Shown here one piece after another: positions 1 through 6,763 of a stretch of 13,664 nt of DNA. Position 1 is the first letter of the stretch; each line of letters begins with the position of its first letter. Made by a program: the position numbers and the translations under genes. Location: the NCBI GenBank assembly GCA_902493545.1, contig CABUQI010000025.1, positions 1-13,664 of the forward strand. Reading direction: 5' to 3'. The notes below the pieces were generated by a model that ran no database searches, was not told the DNA's origin, and saw only the letters and a list, made by a program, of their open reading frames with translations. The stretch comes from an uncultured Collinsella sp. (GTDB taxonomy: Bacteria; Actinomycetota; Coriobacteriia; Coriobacteriales; Coriobacteriaceae).

Positions 1-296
1 TTGGCAAGACGCTCGGCATTGTTTCGATTCCGCGCGCGACCGATCGCCTGTATACCGCTGCGACGCGTTTTGGGCAGTATCCCATCCATAAAGAATATGT
101 GCTCAAGACCATCGGCGTCATGCACGAGATTGTACGCGAAAACCCCGGTGAGCCCGACCATCCGCCATACCGCCTGCTAACCGAGGAGTTTTTCGATGCA
201 ACGTTTACCGAGGTCATCGAGCTGACCGAGGCGGGATTTGCGACTCGCGTTGCTGCTTCTGGCGTTCCCGCAGTCCCCCTGATTGCTAGCTGCTAG
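1..296 (+). CDS. Unidentified protein, C-terminal fragment (5' end outside window)
   Basis: Reading from base 3, an open frame runs without a stop from the left edge to TAG at 294-296 and gives about 97 residues. The internal GTG at 99 and the later ATG at 120 are not convincing starts, because coding-like sequence (GKTLGIVSIPRATDRLYTAA...) continues upstream to the edge, so the gene most likely begins outside the window. The visible part is soluble-looking and mixed alpha/beta in composition, with an acidic stretch (LLTEEFFDATFTEVIELTEA) and a hydrophobic tail ending PAVPLIASC. It has no membrane helix or metal motif. I do not recognise the family and assign no function. It converges on pyk and shares the two-way terminator at 434-470. 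Confidence 0.6.
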   Translation, partial: GKTLGIVSIPRATDRLYTAATRFGQYPIHKEYVLKTIGVMHEIVRENPGEPDHPPYRLLTEEFFDATFTEVIELTEAGFATRVAASGVPAVPLIASC

Positions 297-433
297 CCGG
301 CCGGCTTAACGGTGAACAGTTCATCCCAATTGACCAACGGCTCTCGTCGCAGGGCGTCTTCGGTGGTGCGCTCGGCATCGGAGAGGCTTGCGACTGAACG
401 CAAATCGATGAAGCGGCATATGAAGAAGGTCTT

Positions 434-470
434 AAAAAAGCCCGGAAGGCAATGCCTTCCGGGCTTTTTT
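434..470. terminator. Bidirectional intrinsic terminator between the 5' partial gene and pyk
   Basis: A perfect 17-bp inverted repeat has arms at 434-450 and 454-470 and a 3-nt AAT loop. Each arm carries six A or T bases outside a GC-rich core (GCCCGGAAGGC), so the hairpin is followed by a U run in either direction. It lies 28 nt beyond the pyk stop codon and 137 nt beyond the stop of the convergent gene, as expected for a shared terminator. Confidence 0.92.
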
Positions 471-498
471 GCAATGCAAATCTGCTTGCAAGTGCGAT

Positions 499-1959
499 TT
501 AGCGCACCTGAGCGACGTAAGCGACGTTGGTCGAGGAGACCTTGTCCTCGAGCTGGACGCTCATGCGGGGATCGCCGGCGGTGGCGACGGTCAGATCGCC
601 GGCCTCGACGTAGCCGAGCTCCTTAGCGGTCTCGATCGCCTTGACGATCGTGCCGTTGACGGTGCCCTGGGTAATCTCGGCCTGGTGCGGGATAACGCCC
701 CAGTACATGATCATCTGCTGGACGGCCCACTCGTGGCGGGAGAACGCGCAGATCGGCATGTTGGGACGGAAGTGCGAGATCAGGCGAGCGGTACGACCGG
801 TGGTCGTCGGCACGGTGATGCACTTGGCGCCAACGGTGGTAGCCATGTTCACAGCGGACATACCCACAACGTTGTTGACGACGCGGGTGCCGTGAGCGTC
901 AGCCGGAACCTCGAGCGGAGCGTGAGCCGGGAGGTACTTCTCAGTCTCGAGAGCAATGCTGGCCTGCATCTTGACGGCCTCGACCGGGTACTTACCGGCA
1001 GCGGACTCGCCAGAGAGCATAACGGCGTCGGTGCCGTCGTAGATGGCGTTAGCAACGTCGGCAACCTCGGCGCGCGTCGGGCGCGGGTTCTGCTGCATGG
1101 AGTCGAGCATCTGCGTAGCGGTGATAACGGGCTTGTAGGCCGCGTTGCACTTGGCGATGATCTCCTTCTGGATGTGCGGAACGAGCTCGGGCTTGATCTC
1201 GATGCCCAGGTCGCCACGGGCGACCATGATGCCGTCGGAAGCCTCGAGAATCTCGTCGAAGTTCTCGACGCCCAGGGCGCACTCGATCTTCGGGAAGATC
1301 GTCACGTGCTCGCCGCCGTTCTCGCGGCAAAGCTCGCGGATGCCGCGGACGGACTCGCCGTCACGGATGAAGGAAGCGGCGATGTAGTCGATGTTCTCGG
1401 TCAGGCCAAAGAGGATGTCCTGACGATCGCGCTCGGTGATGGCGGGCAGCGAGATGTTGACGTTGGGCATGTTGACGCCCTTGCGCTCGCCGATCAGGCC
1501 GTCGTTCTTAACGACGCAGGTCATGTCCTGGCCGTCGACGGACTCGACCTCGAGGGCAACCAGACCGTCATCGATCAGGATAAGGGAGCCCTTCTCGACC
1601 TCGGAGGGCAGAGCCAGGTAGTCGAGGGAGATGTGCTCAGCGGTGCCGTGGAAATCCTCGGACGTGGGCTGAGCGGTGACGACGATCTTATCGCCGGTCT
1701 TGACGGCAACCTTCTTGCCATCGACCAGAAGGCCGGTGCGGACCTCGGGGCCCTTGGTGTCGAGCAGGATGCCGACGGGCAGACCGAGCTCCTTGGAAAT
1801 ACGACGGACGCGCTCGATGCGACCGTGGTGCTCGTCGTAGGATCCGTGCGAGAAGTTAAAACGGGCGACGTTCATGCCCGCCTTGATCATCTCGCGGATG
1901 GTCTCGTCGCTATCGCAGGCGGGACCCATGGTGCATACAATCTTGGTGCGCTTGTACAT
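499..1959 (-). CDS. pyk: Pyruvate kinase
   Basis: This is a cytosolic glycolytic enzyme that converts phosphoenolpyruvate and ADP to pyruvate and ATP. The 486-residue length suits a bacterial enzyme without the extra C-terminal PEP-utiliser domain. Visible features are the N-terminal barrel strand KRTKIVCTMGPA (3-14), the substrate-binding Arg33 in ARFNFSHG, the start of the mobile B domain after DTKGPEVRTG (67-76), the catalytic Lys224 and metal ligand Glu226 in FPKIE, Asp250 in MVARGDLGIEI, Thr282 in ITATQML, and the PTRAEVADVANAI helix (293-305). The C-terminal allosteric-type domain begins near residue 345. The ATG at 1957-1959 is preceded by GGAGGT on the minus strand (1964-1969) at good spacing. 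It appears monocistronic, with the terminator just downstream at 434-470. A 509-residue frame on the opposite strand is a GC-rich shadow. Confidence 0.98.
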   Translation of the reverse strand: MYKRTKIVCTMGPACDSDETIREMIKAGMNVARFNFSHGSYDEHHGRIERVRRISKELGLPVGILLDTKGPEVRTGLLVDGKKVAVKTGDKIVVTAQPTSEDFHGTAEHISLDYLALPSEVEKGSLILIDDGLVALEVESVDGQDMTCVVKNDGLIGERKGVNMPNVNISLPAITERDRQDILFGLTENIDYIAASFIRDGESVRGIRELCRENGGEHVTIFPKIECALGVENFDEILEASDGIMVARGDLGIEIKPELVPHIQKEIIAKCNAAYKPVITATQMLDSMQQNPRPTRAEVADVANAIYDGTDAVMLSGESAAGKYPVEAVKMQASIALETEKYLPAHAPLEVPADAHGTRVVNNVVGMSAVNMATTVGAKCITVPTTTGRTARLISHFRPNMPICAFSRHEWAVQQMIMYWGVIPHQAEITQGTVNGTIVKAIETAKELGYVEAGDLTVATAGDPRMSVQLEDKVSSTNVAYVAQVR

Positions 1960-2022
1960 TCAGACCTCCATCTGACATCGTCTTGCGCTGATAGATAAAC
2001 CATAAGAAATAAAACTGAGATG

Positions 2023-2053
2023 ATTATAACGAAATGCCGACCGAATACCCCAA
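2023..2053 (-). promoter_or_regulatory. Probable pyk promoter
   Basis: Read on the minus strand, bases 2028-2023 are an exact TATAAT. A weak -35 (TTGGGG, 2053-2048) lies upstream with a long 19-nt spacer. Transcription would start near 2016, giving a leader of under 60 nt that carries the GGAGGT site. The -10 is strong and the -35 is doubtful, so an activator or extended contacts may help. Confidence 0.55.
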
Positions 2054-2090
2054 AAAATCGACCGTATGCCGAATTAGAAGTTCATTTTTT

Positions 2091-2137
2091 GCGGTAAAAA
2101 CGGTATATGCAAAAACTTTACCAACCGTTCTAACCGC
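2091..2137. repeat. 14-bp imperfect inverted repeat, possible operator
   Basis: The arms are GCGGTAAAAACGGT (2091-2104) and ACCGTTCTAACCGC (2124-2137). They match as an inverted repeat at 12 of 14 positions, with the ACCGT and CCGC ends conserved. The arm centres are 33 bp apart, about three helical turns. This spacing would suit a dimeric regulator bound upstream of pyk or the ATPase, but a binding protein cannot be named. Confidence 0.4.
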
Positions 2138-2237
2138 TGCTATCTGGGCGATATTTCAGTTTGATGATGCACCGAAGCAAAAACGTTTTATCAATGTTGA
2201 GCGTCACACGGTCTGCATCGTTGCACTCGAGCCGTGT

Positions 2238-2249
2238 TTCCAATTGGAA
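2238..2249. promoter_or_regulatory. Perfect 12-bp palindrome just upstream of the ATPase promoter
   Basis: TTCCAATTGGAA is perfectly self-complementary and ends 4 bp before the proposed -35 hexamer of the rightward promoter. That is a plausible position for an operator or activator site. The regulator is unknown, and palindromes of this length do occur by chance in AT-rich spacers. Confidence 0.35.
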
Positions 2250-2253
2250 TGTT

Positions 2254-2283
2254 TTGGCTAGACGCGCCGCTTTGGGGTACCAT
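2254..2283 (+). promoter_or_regulatory. Candidate promoter for the Ca2+-ATPase gene
   Basis: TTGGCT (2254-2259) and TACCAT (2278-2283) are separated by 18 bp. The hexamers match consensus at 3 of 6 and 4 of 6 positions. The predicted transcript starts near A2290, just before the first hairpin of the structured leader, which adds some weight. A short GGGG/CCCC dyad (2274-2277 and 2286-2289) brackets the -10. Confidence 0.4.
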
Positions 2284-2289
2284 AGCCCC

Positions 2290-2401
2290 ACTATCAACTG
2301 CCGCTCAGCACGGCAGCCTTGATGAGCCCTTGCCCTTCTCCTGGGAATTATGATCGGGCATCAATCTGCTGAGTGGCCCGAATCCCAGGAGGGGACTCTA
2401 T
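2290..2401 (+). promoter_or_regulatory. Structured 5' leader with sequestered Shine-Dalgarno site (riboswitch-like candidate)
   Basis: Hairpin P1 is CTGCCG (2298-2303), loop CTCAGCA, then CGGCAG (2311-2316). Stem P3 pairs 2335-2346 with 2383-2394 over 12 bp, including two G-U pairs, and completely covers the AGGAGGGG ribosome binding site (2387-2394). Inside P3, TCGGGC (2354-2359) pairs with GCCCGA (2376-2381). The seven-base loop of P1 is perfectly complementary to TGCTGAG (2367-2373) in the inner loop of P3. In addition, TTGATG(AG)CCC (2319-2329) can pair with GGGCATCAA (2356-2364) in a conformation that competes with the inner helix. I do not recognise a known riboswitch class. Control of translation initiation is inferred from the buried site. 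Confidence 0.6.
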
Positions 2402-5083
2402 ATGCAAAAGGAATACCTGTCCGCCGCGGCGGAGGTGCTCAGCGACCAAGGTGTCGATGAGAACCTCGGCCTGAGCAACGACGAGGCGTCGTCGCGCCTC
2501 GCCAAGACAGGCCCTAACAAGCTCGAGGAAGCCGAGAAGACCCCGTTGTGGAAGCGCTTCTTTGAGCAGATGGCCGACCCCATGGTCATCATGCTGATCG
2601 TTGCCGCCGTCATCAGCGCGCTCACGGGCATGGTCAAGGGCGAGGCGGACTTTGCCGATGTCGCCATCATCATGTTCGTCGTTATCGTCAACTCGGTGCT
2701 GGGCGTGGTCCAGGAGGCTAAAAGCGAGGAGGCCCTCGAGGCCCTGCAGGAGATGAGCGCGGCGCAGTCCAAGGTGCTGCGCGACGGCAAGCTCGTGCAC
2801 CTGCCGAGCGCCGAGCTCGTGCCCGGCGATGTGATCATGCTCGAGGCGGGCGACTCCGTCCCGGCCGACTGCCGTGTGCTCGAGAGCGCCACGATGAAGA
2901 TCGAGGAGGCCGCCCTTACCGGCGAGTCCGTGCCCGTCGAGAAGCATGCCAACGTGATCGAGCTCGCCGCCGGCACCGACGACGTGCCGCTCGGCGACCG
3001 CAAGAACATGTGCTACATGGGCTCCACCGTGGTGTACGGCCGTGGCCGTGCCGTCGTGGTCGGCACCGGCATGAACACCGAGATGGGTAAGATCGCCGGC
3101 GCTCTGGCCGAGGCCAAGGAAGAGCTCACGCCGCTGCAGGTGAAGCTCGCCGAGCTCAGCCGCATCCTTACCATCATGGTTATCGTCATCTGCGTCGTCA
3201 TCTTTGGCGTCGACATCATCCGCCACGGCGTGGGCAACGTTCTCACCGATCCGACCGCGCTGCTCGACACCTTTATGGTCGCTGTCTCGCTTGCCGTCGC
3301 CGCCATCCCCGAGGGCCTGGTTGCCGTCGTGACCATCGTGCTGTCGCTCGGCGTGACCAAGATGGCCAAGCGTCAGGCGATTATCCGCAAGCTCTCTGCC
3401 GTCGAGACCCTTGGCTGCACGCAGACCATCTGCTCCGACAAGACCGGTACCCTCACCCAGAACAAGATGACCGTCGTCAAGCACGAGCTCGCTGCGCCTA
3501 AGGAGAAGTTCCTGGCCGGCATGGCTCTGTGCTCCGACGCCCAGTGGGACGAGGAGCTGGGCGAGGCCGTGGGTGAGCCGACCGAGTGTGCGCTCGTCAA
3601 CGATGCCGGCAAGGCGGGGCTCACTGGCCTGACTGCCGAGCATCCGCGCGTGGGCGAGGCCCCGTTTGACTCGGGCCGCAAGATGATGTCCGTGGTCGTC
3701 GAGACCCTGGACGGCGAGTATGAGCAGTACACCAAGGGCGCGCCCGACGTGGTGATCGGCCTGTGCACCCATATCTACGAGGGCGACAAGGTCGTTCCGC
3801 TGACCGAGGAGCGTCGCGCCGAGCTCGTGGCCGCCAACAAGGCCATGGCCGACGAGGCCCTGCGCGTGCTGGCGCTGGCAAGCCGCACCTACACCGAGGT
3901 CCCGGCCGACTGCAGCCCCGCTGCGCTCGAGCACGACCTGGTCTTCTGCGGCCTGTCCGGCATGATTGACCCGGTCCGCCCCGAGGTCGCCGACGCCATC
4001 CGCGAGGCCCACGATGCCGGTATCCGCACCGTCATGATTACGGGCGACCACATCGACACCGCCGTGGCCATCGCCAAGCAGCTGGGTATCGTCACCGATC
4101 GCAGCCAGGCCATCACGGGCGCCGACCTCGACCGCATGAGCGACGAGGAACTCGACGCGCACATCGAGGACTACGGCGTGTACGCCCGCGTTCAGCCCGA
4201 GCACAAGACCCGCATCGTCGAGGCTTGGAAGTCGCGCGACCAGATCGTGGCCATGACGGGCGACGGCGTCAACGACGCCCCGTCCATCAAGCGCGCCGAC
4301 ATCGGCGTTGGCATGGGCATCACCGGTACCGACGTCACCAAGAACGTCGCCGACATGGTGCTTGCCGATGACAACTTCGCCACCATCATCGGTGCCTGCG
4401 AAGAGGGCCGTCGCATCTACGACAACATCCGCAAGGTCATCCAGTTCCTGCTTTCGGCAAACCTTGCCGAGGTCTTCTCGGTGTTTATCGCCACGCTCAT
4501 CGGCTTTACCATCTTCCAGCCGGTGCAGCTGCTGTGGGTGAACCTGGTTACCGACTGTTTCCCCGCGCTCGCGCTGGGCATGGAGGACGCCGAGGGCGAC
4601 ATTATGAAGCGCAAGCCGCGCAACGCTAAGGACGGTGTCTTCGCCGGACATATGGGTCTGGACTGCGTGGTCCAGGGTCTGATCATCACCGTGCTGGTGC
4701 TGGCGAGCTTCTTTGTGGGCGTGTACTTTGACATGGGCTACATTCACATCGCTGATATGATCGCCGGCAATGCCGACGAGGAAGGCGTGATGATGGCGTT
4801 CATCACGCTCAACATGGTCGAGATTTTCCACTGCTTCAATATGCGCAGCCGTCGTGCGTCGCTGTTCACCATGAAGAAGCAGAACAAGTGGCTGTGGGCT
4901 TCCGCTGCGCTGGCGCTGGTGCTGACGGTGATCGTGACCGTACAGCCGACGCTTGCCGAGATGTTCTTTGGCCCTGTGACGCTTGAGCTCAAGGGCGTTC
5001 TTGCCGCGCTGGGCCTGGCCTTCCTGATCATCCCGCTGATGGAGATCTACAAGGCGATCATGCGCGCGGTCGAGAAGGAGTAA
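2402..5083 (+). CDS. P2A-type (SERCA-like) Ca2+-transporting P-type ATPase
   Basis: This 893-residue membrane pump is predicted to export Ca2+ at the expense of ATP. Its order of domains is a cation-ATPase N-terminal domain (about 10-50), M1-M2 (about 58-104), an actuator domain with TGES at 173-176, M3-M4 with VAAIPEGL at 299-306, the phosphorylated Asp346 in DKTGT, nucleotide-domain KGAP (445-448), DPVR (523-526), TGD (547-549), hinge MTGDGVNDAP (618-627), and six C-terminal helices. The residues that bind both calcium ions in muscle SERCA are all present by motif alignment: Val299, Ala300, Ile302 and Glu304 in M4, Asn687 and Glu690 in M5, Asn714, Thr717 and Asp718 in M6, and Glu807 in M8. 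Two-ion Ca2+ transport is therefore likely, though Mn2+ cannot be excluded. The ATG at 2402 sits 7 nt behind AGGAGGGG, which the leader can occlude. It appears monocistronic. Confidence 0.95.
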   Translation: MQKEYLSAAAEVLSDQGVDENLGLSNDEASSRLAKTGPNKLEEAEKTPLWKRFFEQMADPMVIMLIVAAVISALTGMVKGEADFADVAIIMFVVIVNSVLGVVQEAKSEEALEALQEMSAAQSKVLRDGKLVHLPSAELVPGDVIMLEAGDSVPADCRVLESATMKIEEAALTGESVPVEKHANVIELAAGTDDVPLGDRKNMCYMGSTVVYGRGRAVVVGTGMNTEMGKIAGALAEAKEELTPLQVKLAELSRILTIMVIVICVVIFGVDIIRHGVGNVLTDPTALLDTFMVAVSLAVAAIPEGLVAVVTIVLSLGVTKMAKRQAIIRKLSAVETLGCTQTICSDKTGTLTQNKMTVVKHELAAPKEKFLAGMALCSDAQWDEELGEAVGEPTECALVNDAGKAGLTGLTAEHPRVGEAPFDSGRKMMSVVVETLDGEYEQYTKGAPDVVIGLCTHIYEGDKVVPLTEERRAELVAANKAMADEALRVLALASRTYTEVPADCSPAALEHDLVFCGLSGMIDPVRPEVADAIREAHDAGIRTVMITGDHIDTAVAIAKQLGIVTDRSQAITGADLDRMSDEELDAHIEDYGVYARVQPEHKTRIVEAWKSRDQIVAMTGDGVNDAPSIKRADIGVGMGITGTDVTKNVADMVLADDNFATIIGACEEGRRIYDNIRKVIQFLLSANLAEVFSVFIATLIGFTIFQPVQLLWVNLVTDCFPALALGMEDAEGDIMKRKPRNAKDGVFAGHMGLDCVVQGLIITVLVLASFFVGVYFDMGYIHIADMIAGNADEEGVMMAFITLNMVEIFHCFNMRSRRASLFTMKKQNKWLWASAALALVLTVIVTVQPTLAEMFFGPVTLELKGVLAALGLAFLIIPLMEIYKAIMRAVEKE

Positions 5084-5095
5084 GTTAACCTGTCC

Positions 5096-5184
5096 GGGCC
5101 CGCCCCTGCGTGTTTTCTTCTTCGCTGGTCCTCGCGCTTCGCGCTGCGGGATCGCTCGGAAGAAAACACTCCCGGGGTGGGCCC
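5096..5184. repeat. Large imperfect inverted repeat downstream of the Ca2+-ATPase
   Basis: The left arm (5096-5120) and right arm (5159-5184) pair through GGGCCC, a CCCC block and an 11-bp GTGTTTTCTTC/GAAGAAAACAC block, with one mismatch and a short bulge between blocks. The 38-nt interior contains a smaller GCGC-TTC-GCGC hairpin (5134-5144). The element begins 12 nt after the ATPase stop codon. It has no U run, so it is not a classical terminator. It could be a REP- or MITE-like interspersed palindrome or an mRNA-stabilising structure. Whether copies exist elsewhere in the genome cannot be seen from this window. Confidence 0.7.
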
Positions 5185-5244
5185 TACGGTATCCTTGCTG
5201 GCTTTATTCCCGCGCGGATGAAAAAGGGTTGAGGGAAAGTTTGT

Positions 5245-5278
5245 GAGCTGGTCGGGCTTTGCCCGGCCAGCTCTTTTT
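5245..5278 (+). terminator. Intrinsic terminator downstream of the Ca2+-ATPase
   Basis: A 13-bp GC-rich stem pairs 5245-5257 with 5261-5273, with one G-U pair and a 3-nt TTT loop, and is followed by TTTTT (5274-5278). It ends about 50 nt before the rsgA start. It also shows that the longer rsgA frame opening at 5243 is not real, because that frame would translate the terminator itself. Confidence 0.88.
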
Positions 5279-5326
5279 GATTTAAAATACCTGCTCAGTT
5301 GTGATTTATGGTGCTGGGAGGCGCTT

Positions 5327-6511
5327 GTGGGCAAGGCTAAGGCTAAGGCGAAGAAAAAGACGACGGGGGCGCGGGCTAAGCGCGATCGTCGTCGGAAGCT
5401 TGCGACCGAGGCTCCCGCGTCTGCCGAGGAGTTGCTGGCAAGCGTGCCGGGACTTGACGCGCTGCAGGATGTCCCGGCGTTTGATGACCTGCCGGTCGAT
5501 GGGGCTCAGCGGGCGGCATTTGACGACTTTTGCGCACATGCTGAGGAGCCCGAGCAGATGCAGCTTGGCGCCGTGGTGCGCTTAGATCGCGGGTTTCCGC
5601 TGGTGGCGACGGCCGACGATACCTTTCGTGCCGAGCATGCCGTGGGGTTTGCCAAGTCGCGCGGCGAGGACGAGGTGCTGCTGCCCGCCGTGGGCGACCG
5701 TGTGGCGGTGCGCCGCGCTCCCGGGCACGATATGGGCGTGATTGAGTGCGTTCTGCCGCGCCGTACGAGCTTTGAGCGTTGGCGCGGCCGTGCCCGTGGA
5801 GAGCGCCAGGTGCTCTGCTCCAACGTGGATAGCGTGCTAATCGTGCAGGCGCTCGGTGCCGGTGAGGTGCTGCTCGACCGCGTGGCGCGCTCGCTGGTGT
5901 TGGCGCTCGACTGCGATGCCGAGCCGGTGGTGGTGCTCACCAAAGCTGACCGCTGCGATGCCGAGGAGCTCGAGCGCGATCTGGACCGCGTGCGCCGCCT
6001 GGTGGGTCCGGACGTGCGCGTGATCGTTACGTCCTCTGCCGAGGGCCGCGGCCTAGACGAGGTCCGTGCCTGCGTGCCTGCCGGGAGCTGCGCCATGATT
6101 CTGGGCGAGTCGGGTGCCGGCAAGTCGACGCTGCTCAATGCACTGCTGGGCCACGATACGTTGGCGACCGGCGGTGTGCGCGAACGCGACGACCAGGGCC
6201 GTCACACTACCGTCGCGCGCGTGATGGTGGCGCTGCCGGGCGACGCCGGTGTGATCGCCGATGCCCCGGGCCTGCGCAGCCTACCGCTCGTGGGTCACGA
6301 GCGGGGTCTGGCGCGCGCCTTCCCCGAGATTGTCGAGGCATCGCGCGCGTGCCGGTTTGGCGACTGCACGCATACCCACGAACCGGGCTGCGCCGTTCGC
6401 GAGGCCGAGGACGCCGGGCAGATCGACAGTCTGCGTCTGGAAACGTTCCAAAACTTGGCGTCATCCATGCGCGTGAGCGCTCAAATGCTCGATCCCGATG
6501 TCCATCTGTAA
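5327..6511 (+). CDS. rsgA: Ribosome small-subunit assembly GTPase RsgA (YjeQ family)
   Basis: RsgA is a cytosolic GTPase that checks late maturation of the 30S ribosomal subunit. The GTG at 5327 is chosen because GGGAGG (5316-5321) sits 5 nt upstream and the open frame before it crosses a terminator. The 394-residue protein opens with a Lys/Arg-rich tail (2-24), probably for rRNA contact. An OB-fold-like region follows (about 78-145). The G domain is circularly permuted: G4 TKAD (205-208), G5 SSAEG (236-240), then P-loop GESGAGKST (260-268), G2 HTT (293-295) and G3 DAPG (312-315). The C-terminal zinc site shows Cys342, Cys347, His349 and Cys355, the C-x4-C-x-H-x5-C spacing of the family. G4 has Thr in place of the usual Asn. 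At 394 residues it is somewhat longer than typical members, mainly from the N-terminal tail and an acidic linker. A TAAAAT (5283-5288) could be its -10, without a clear -35. Confidence 0.95.
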   Translation: MGKAKAKAKKKTTGARAKRDRRRKLATEAPASAEELLASVPGLDALQDVPAFDDLPVDGAQRAAFDDFCAHAEEPEQMQLGAVVRLDRGFPLVATADDTFRAEHAVGFAKSRGEDEVLLPAVGDRVAVRRAPGHDMGVIECVLPRRTSFERWRGRARGERQVLCSNVDSVLIVQALGAGEVLLDRVARSLVLALDCDAEPVVVLTKADRCDAEELERDLDRVRRLVGPDVRVIVTSSAEGRGLDEVRACVPAGSCAMILGESGAGKSTLLNALLGHDTLATGGVRERDDQGRHTTVARVMVALPGDAGVIADAPGLRSLPLVGHERGLARAFPEIVEASRACRFGDCTHTHEPGCAVREAEDAGQIDSLRLETFQNLASSMRVSAQMLDPDVHL

Positions 6512-6529
6512 TTGATTTTTCCTATGACA

Positions 6530-6563
6530 GCCGTCTCCCAACTGTTCGGGAGACGGCTTTTTT
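6530..6563 (+). terminator. Intrinsic terminator after rsgA
   Basis: The perfect 10-bp stem GCCGTCTCCC (6530-6539) and GGGAGACGGC (6548-6557) has an 8-nt loop and is followed by six T bases (6558-6563). It starts 19 nt after the rsgA stop codon and separates rsgA from the pilus operon. Confidence 0.93.
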
Positions 6564-6592
6564 GCTGCGGAAAAGCCTCGAAATATGCAGTT

Positions 6593-6666
6593 TGCTGACG
6601 TGCTGACCAAAACCTTGCCACGAGCTTGACGGGCTGGTCAGCTTTTGGTTAGCGATTGGTTTGACA
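6593..6666 (+). promoter_or_regulatory. Candidate control region of the Tad pilus operon
   Basis: Two direct TGCTGAC copies (6593-6599 and 6601-6607) are followed by inverted matches. GGTCAGC (6636-6642) is the reverse complement of GCTGACC, and TTTTGGTTAGC (6643-6653) pairs with GCTGACCAAAA (6602-6612) at 10 of 11 positions. Just downstream is an exact TTGACA (6661-6666). I see no good -10 at the right distance from it, so the promoter itself is uncertain. The cluster lies 110-170 bp before cpaB and fits a multimeric regulator site or an RNA hairpin. Confidence 0.35.
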
Positions 6667-6763
6667 TCGAAAACCAAGATCGCGATTGCGCCGCTTTGCA
6701 CTCTGACCGCCCAGACAATGGTGGTACGGGCATTCGCCCGGCACTGCCATGAGAGGAGCGGCC

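Larger units (their letters stand above)
1960..2401. other. Divergent intergenic region between pyk and the Ca2+-ATPase
   Basis: This 442-bp region is clearly more AT-rich than its surroundings, especially 1985-2260, and I see no gene in it. It contains the pyk promoter (2023-2053), an inverted repeat (2091-2137), a perfect palindrome (2238-2249), a plausible rightward promoter (2254-2283) and the structured ATPase leader (about 2290-2401). An open frame at 2034-2261 has no ribosome binding site and overlaps the pyk promoter, so it is not called. Confidence 0.7.

Noticed and set aside
469..1998. Plus-strand open frame of 509 codons opposite pyk
   Set aside because: It has low-complexity, Asp/Gly/Leu/Val-rich antisense composition. 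The minus strand encodes a complete pyruvate kinase with a good ribosome binding site and terminator.
2034..2261. 75-codon open frame in the pyk/ATPase spacer
   Set aside because: It has no ribosome binding site, an AT-rich composition unlike the real genes, and overlaps the pyk promoter and possible operators.
2290..2401. Assignment of the ATPase leader to the yybP-ykoY Mn2+ riboswitch
   Set aside because: That class precedes some P-type ATPases, but the conserved GGGGAGUAG and ACCGGCUUUG-like blocks I remember are not present in the right order here, so no class is assigned.
2348..4831. Minus-strand open frame of 827 codons opposite the Ca2+-ATPase
   Set aside because: It is rich in His, Asp, Gly and Ala with no recognisable domain, which is typical of the antisense shadow of a GC-rich gene. 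The plus strand carries every P-type ATPase motif.
5243..5326. N-terminal extension of rsgA from GTG 5243
   Set aside because: The extension translates an intrinsic terminator stem and lacks a ribosome binding site, while GTG 5327 follows GGGAGG at correct spacing.
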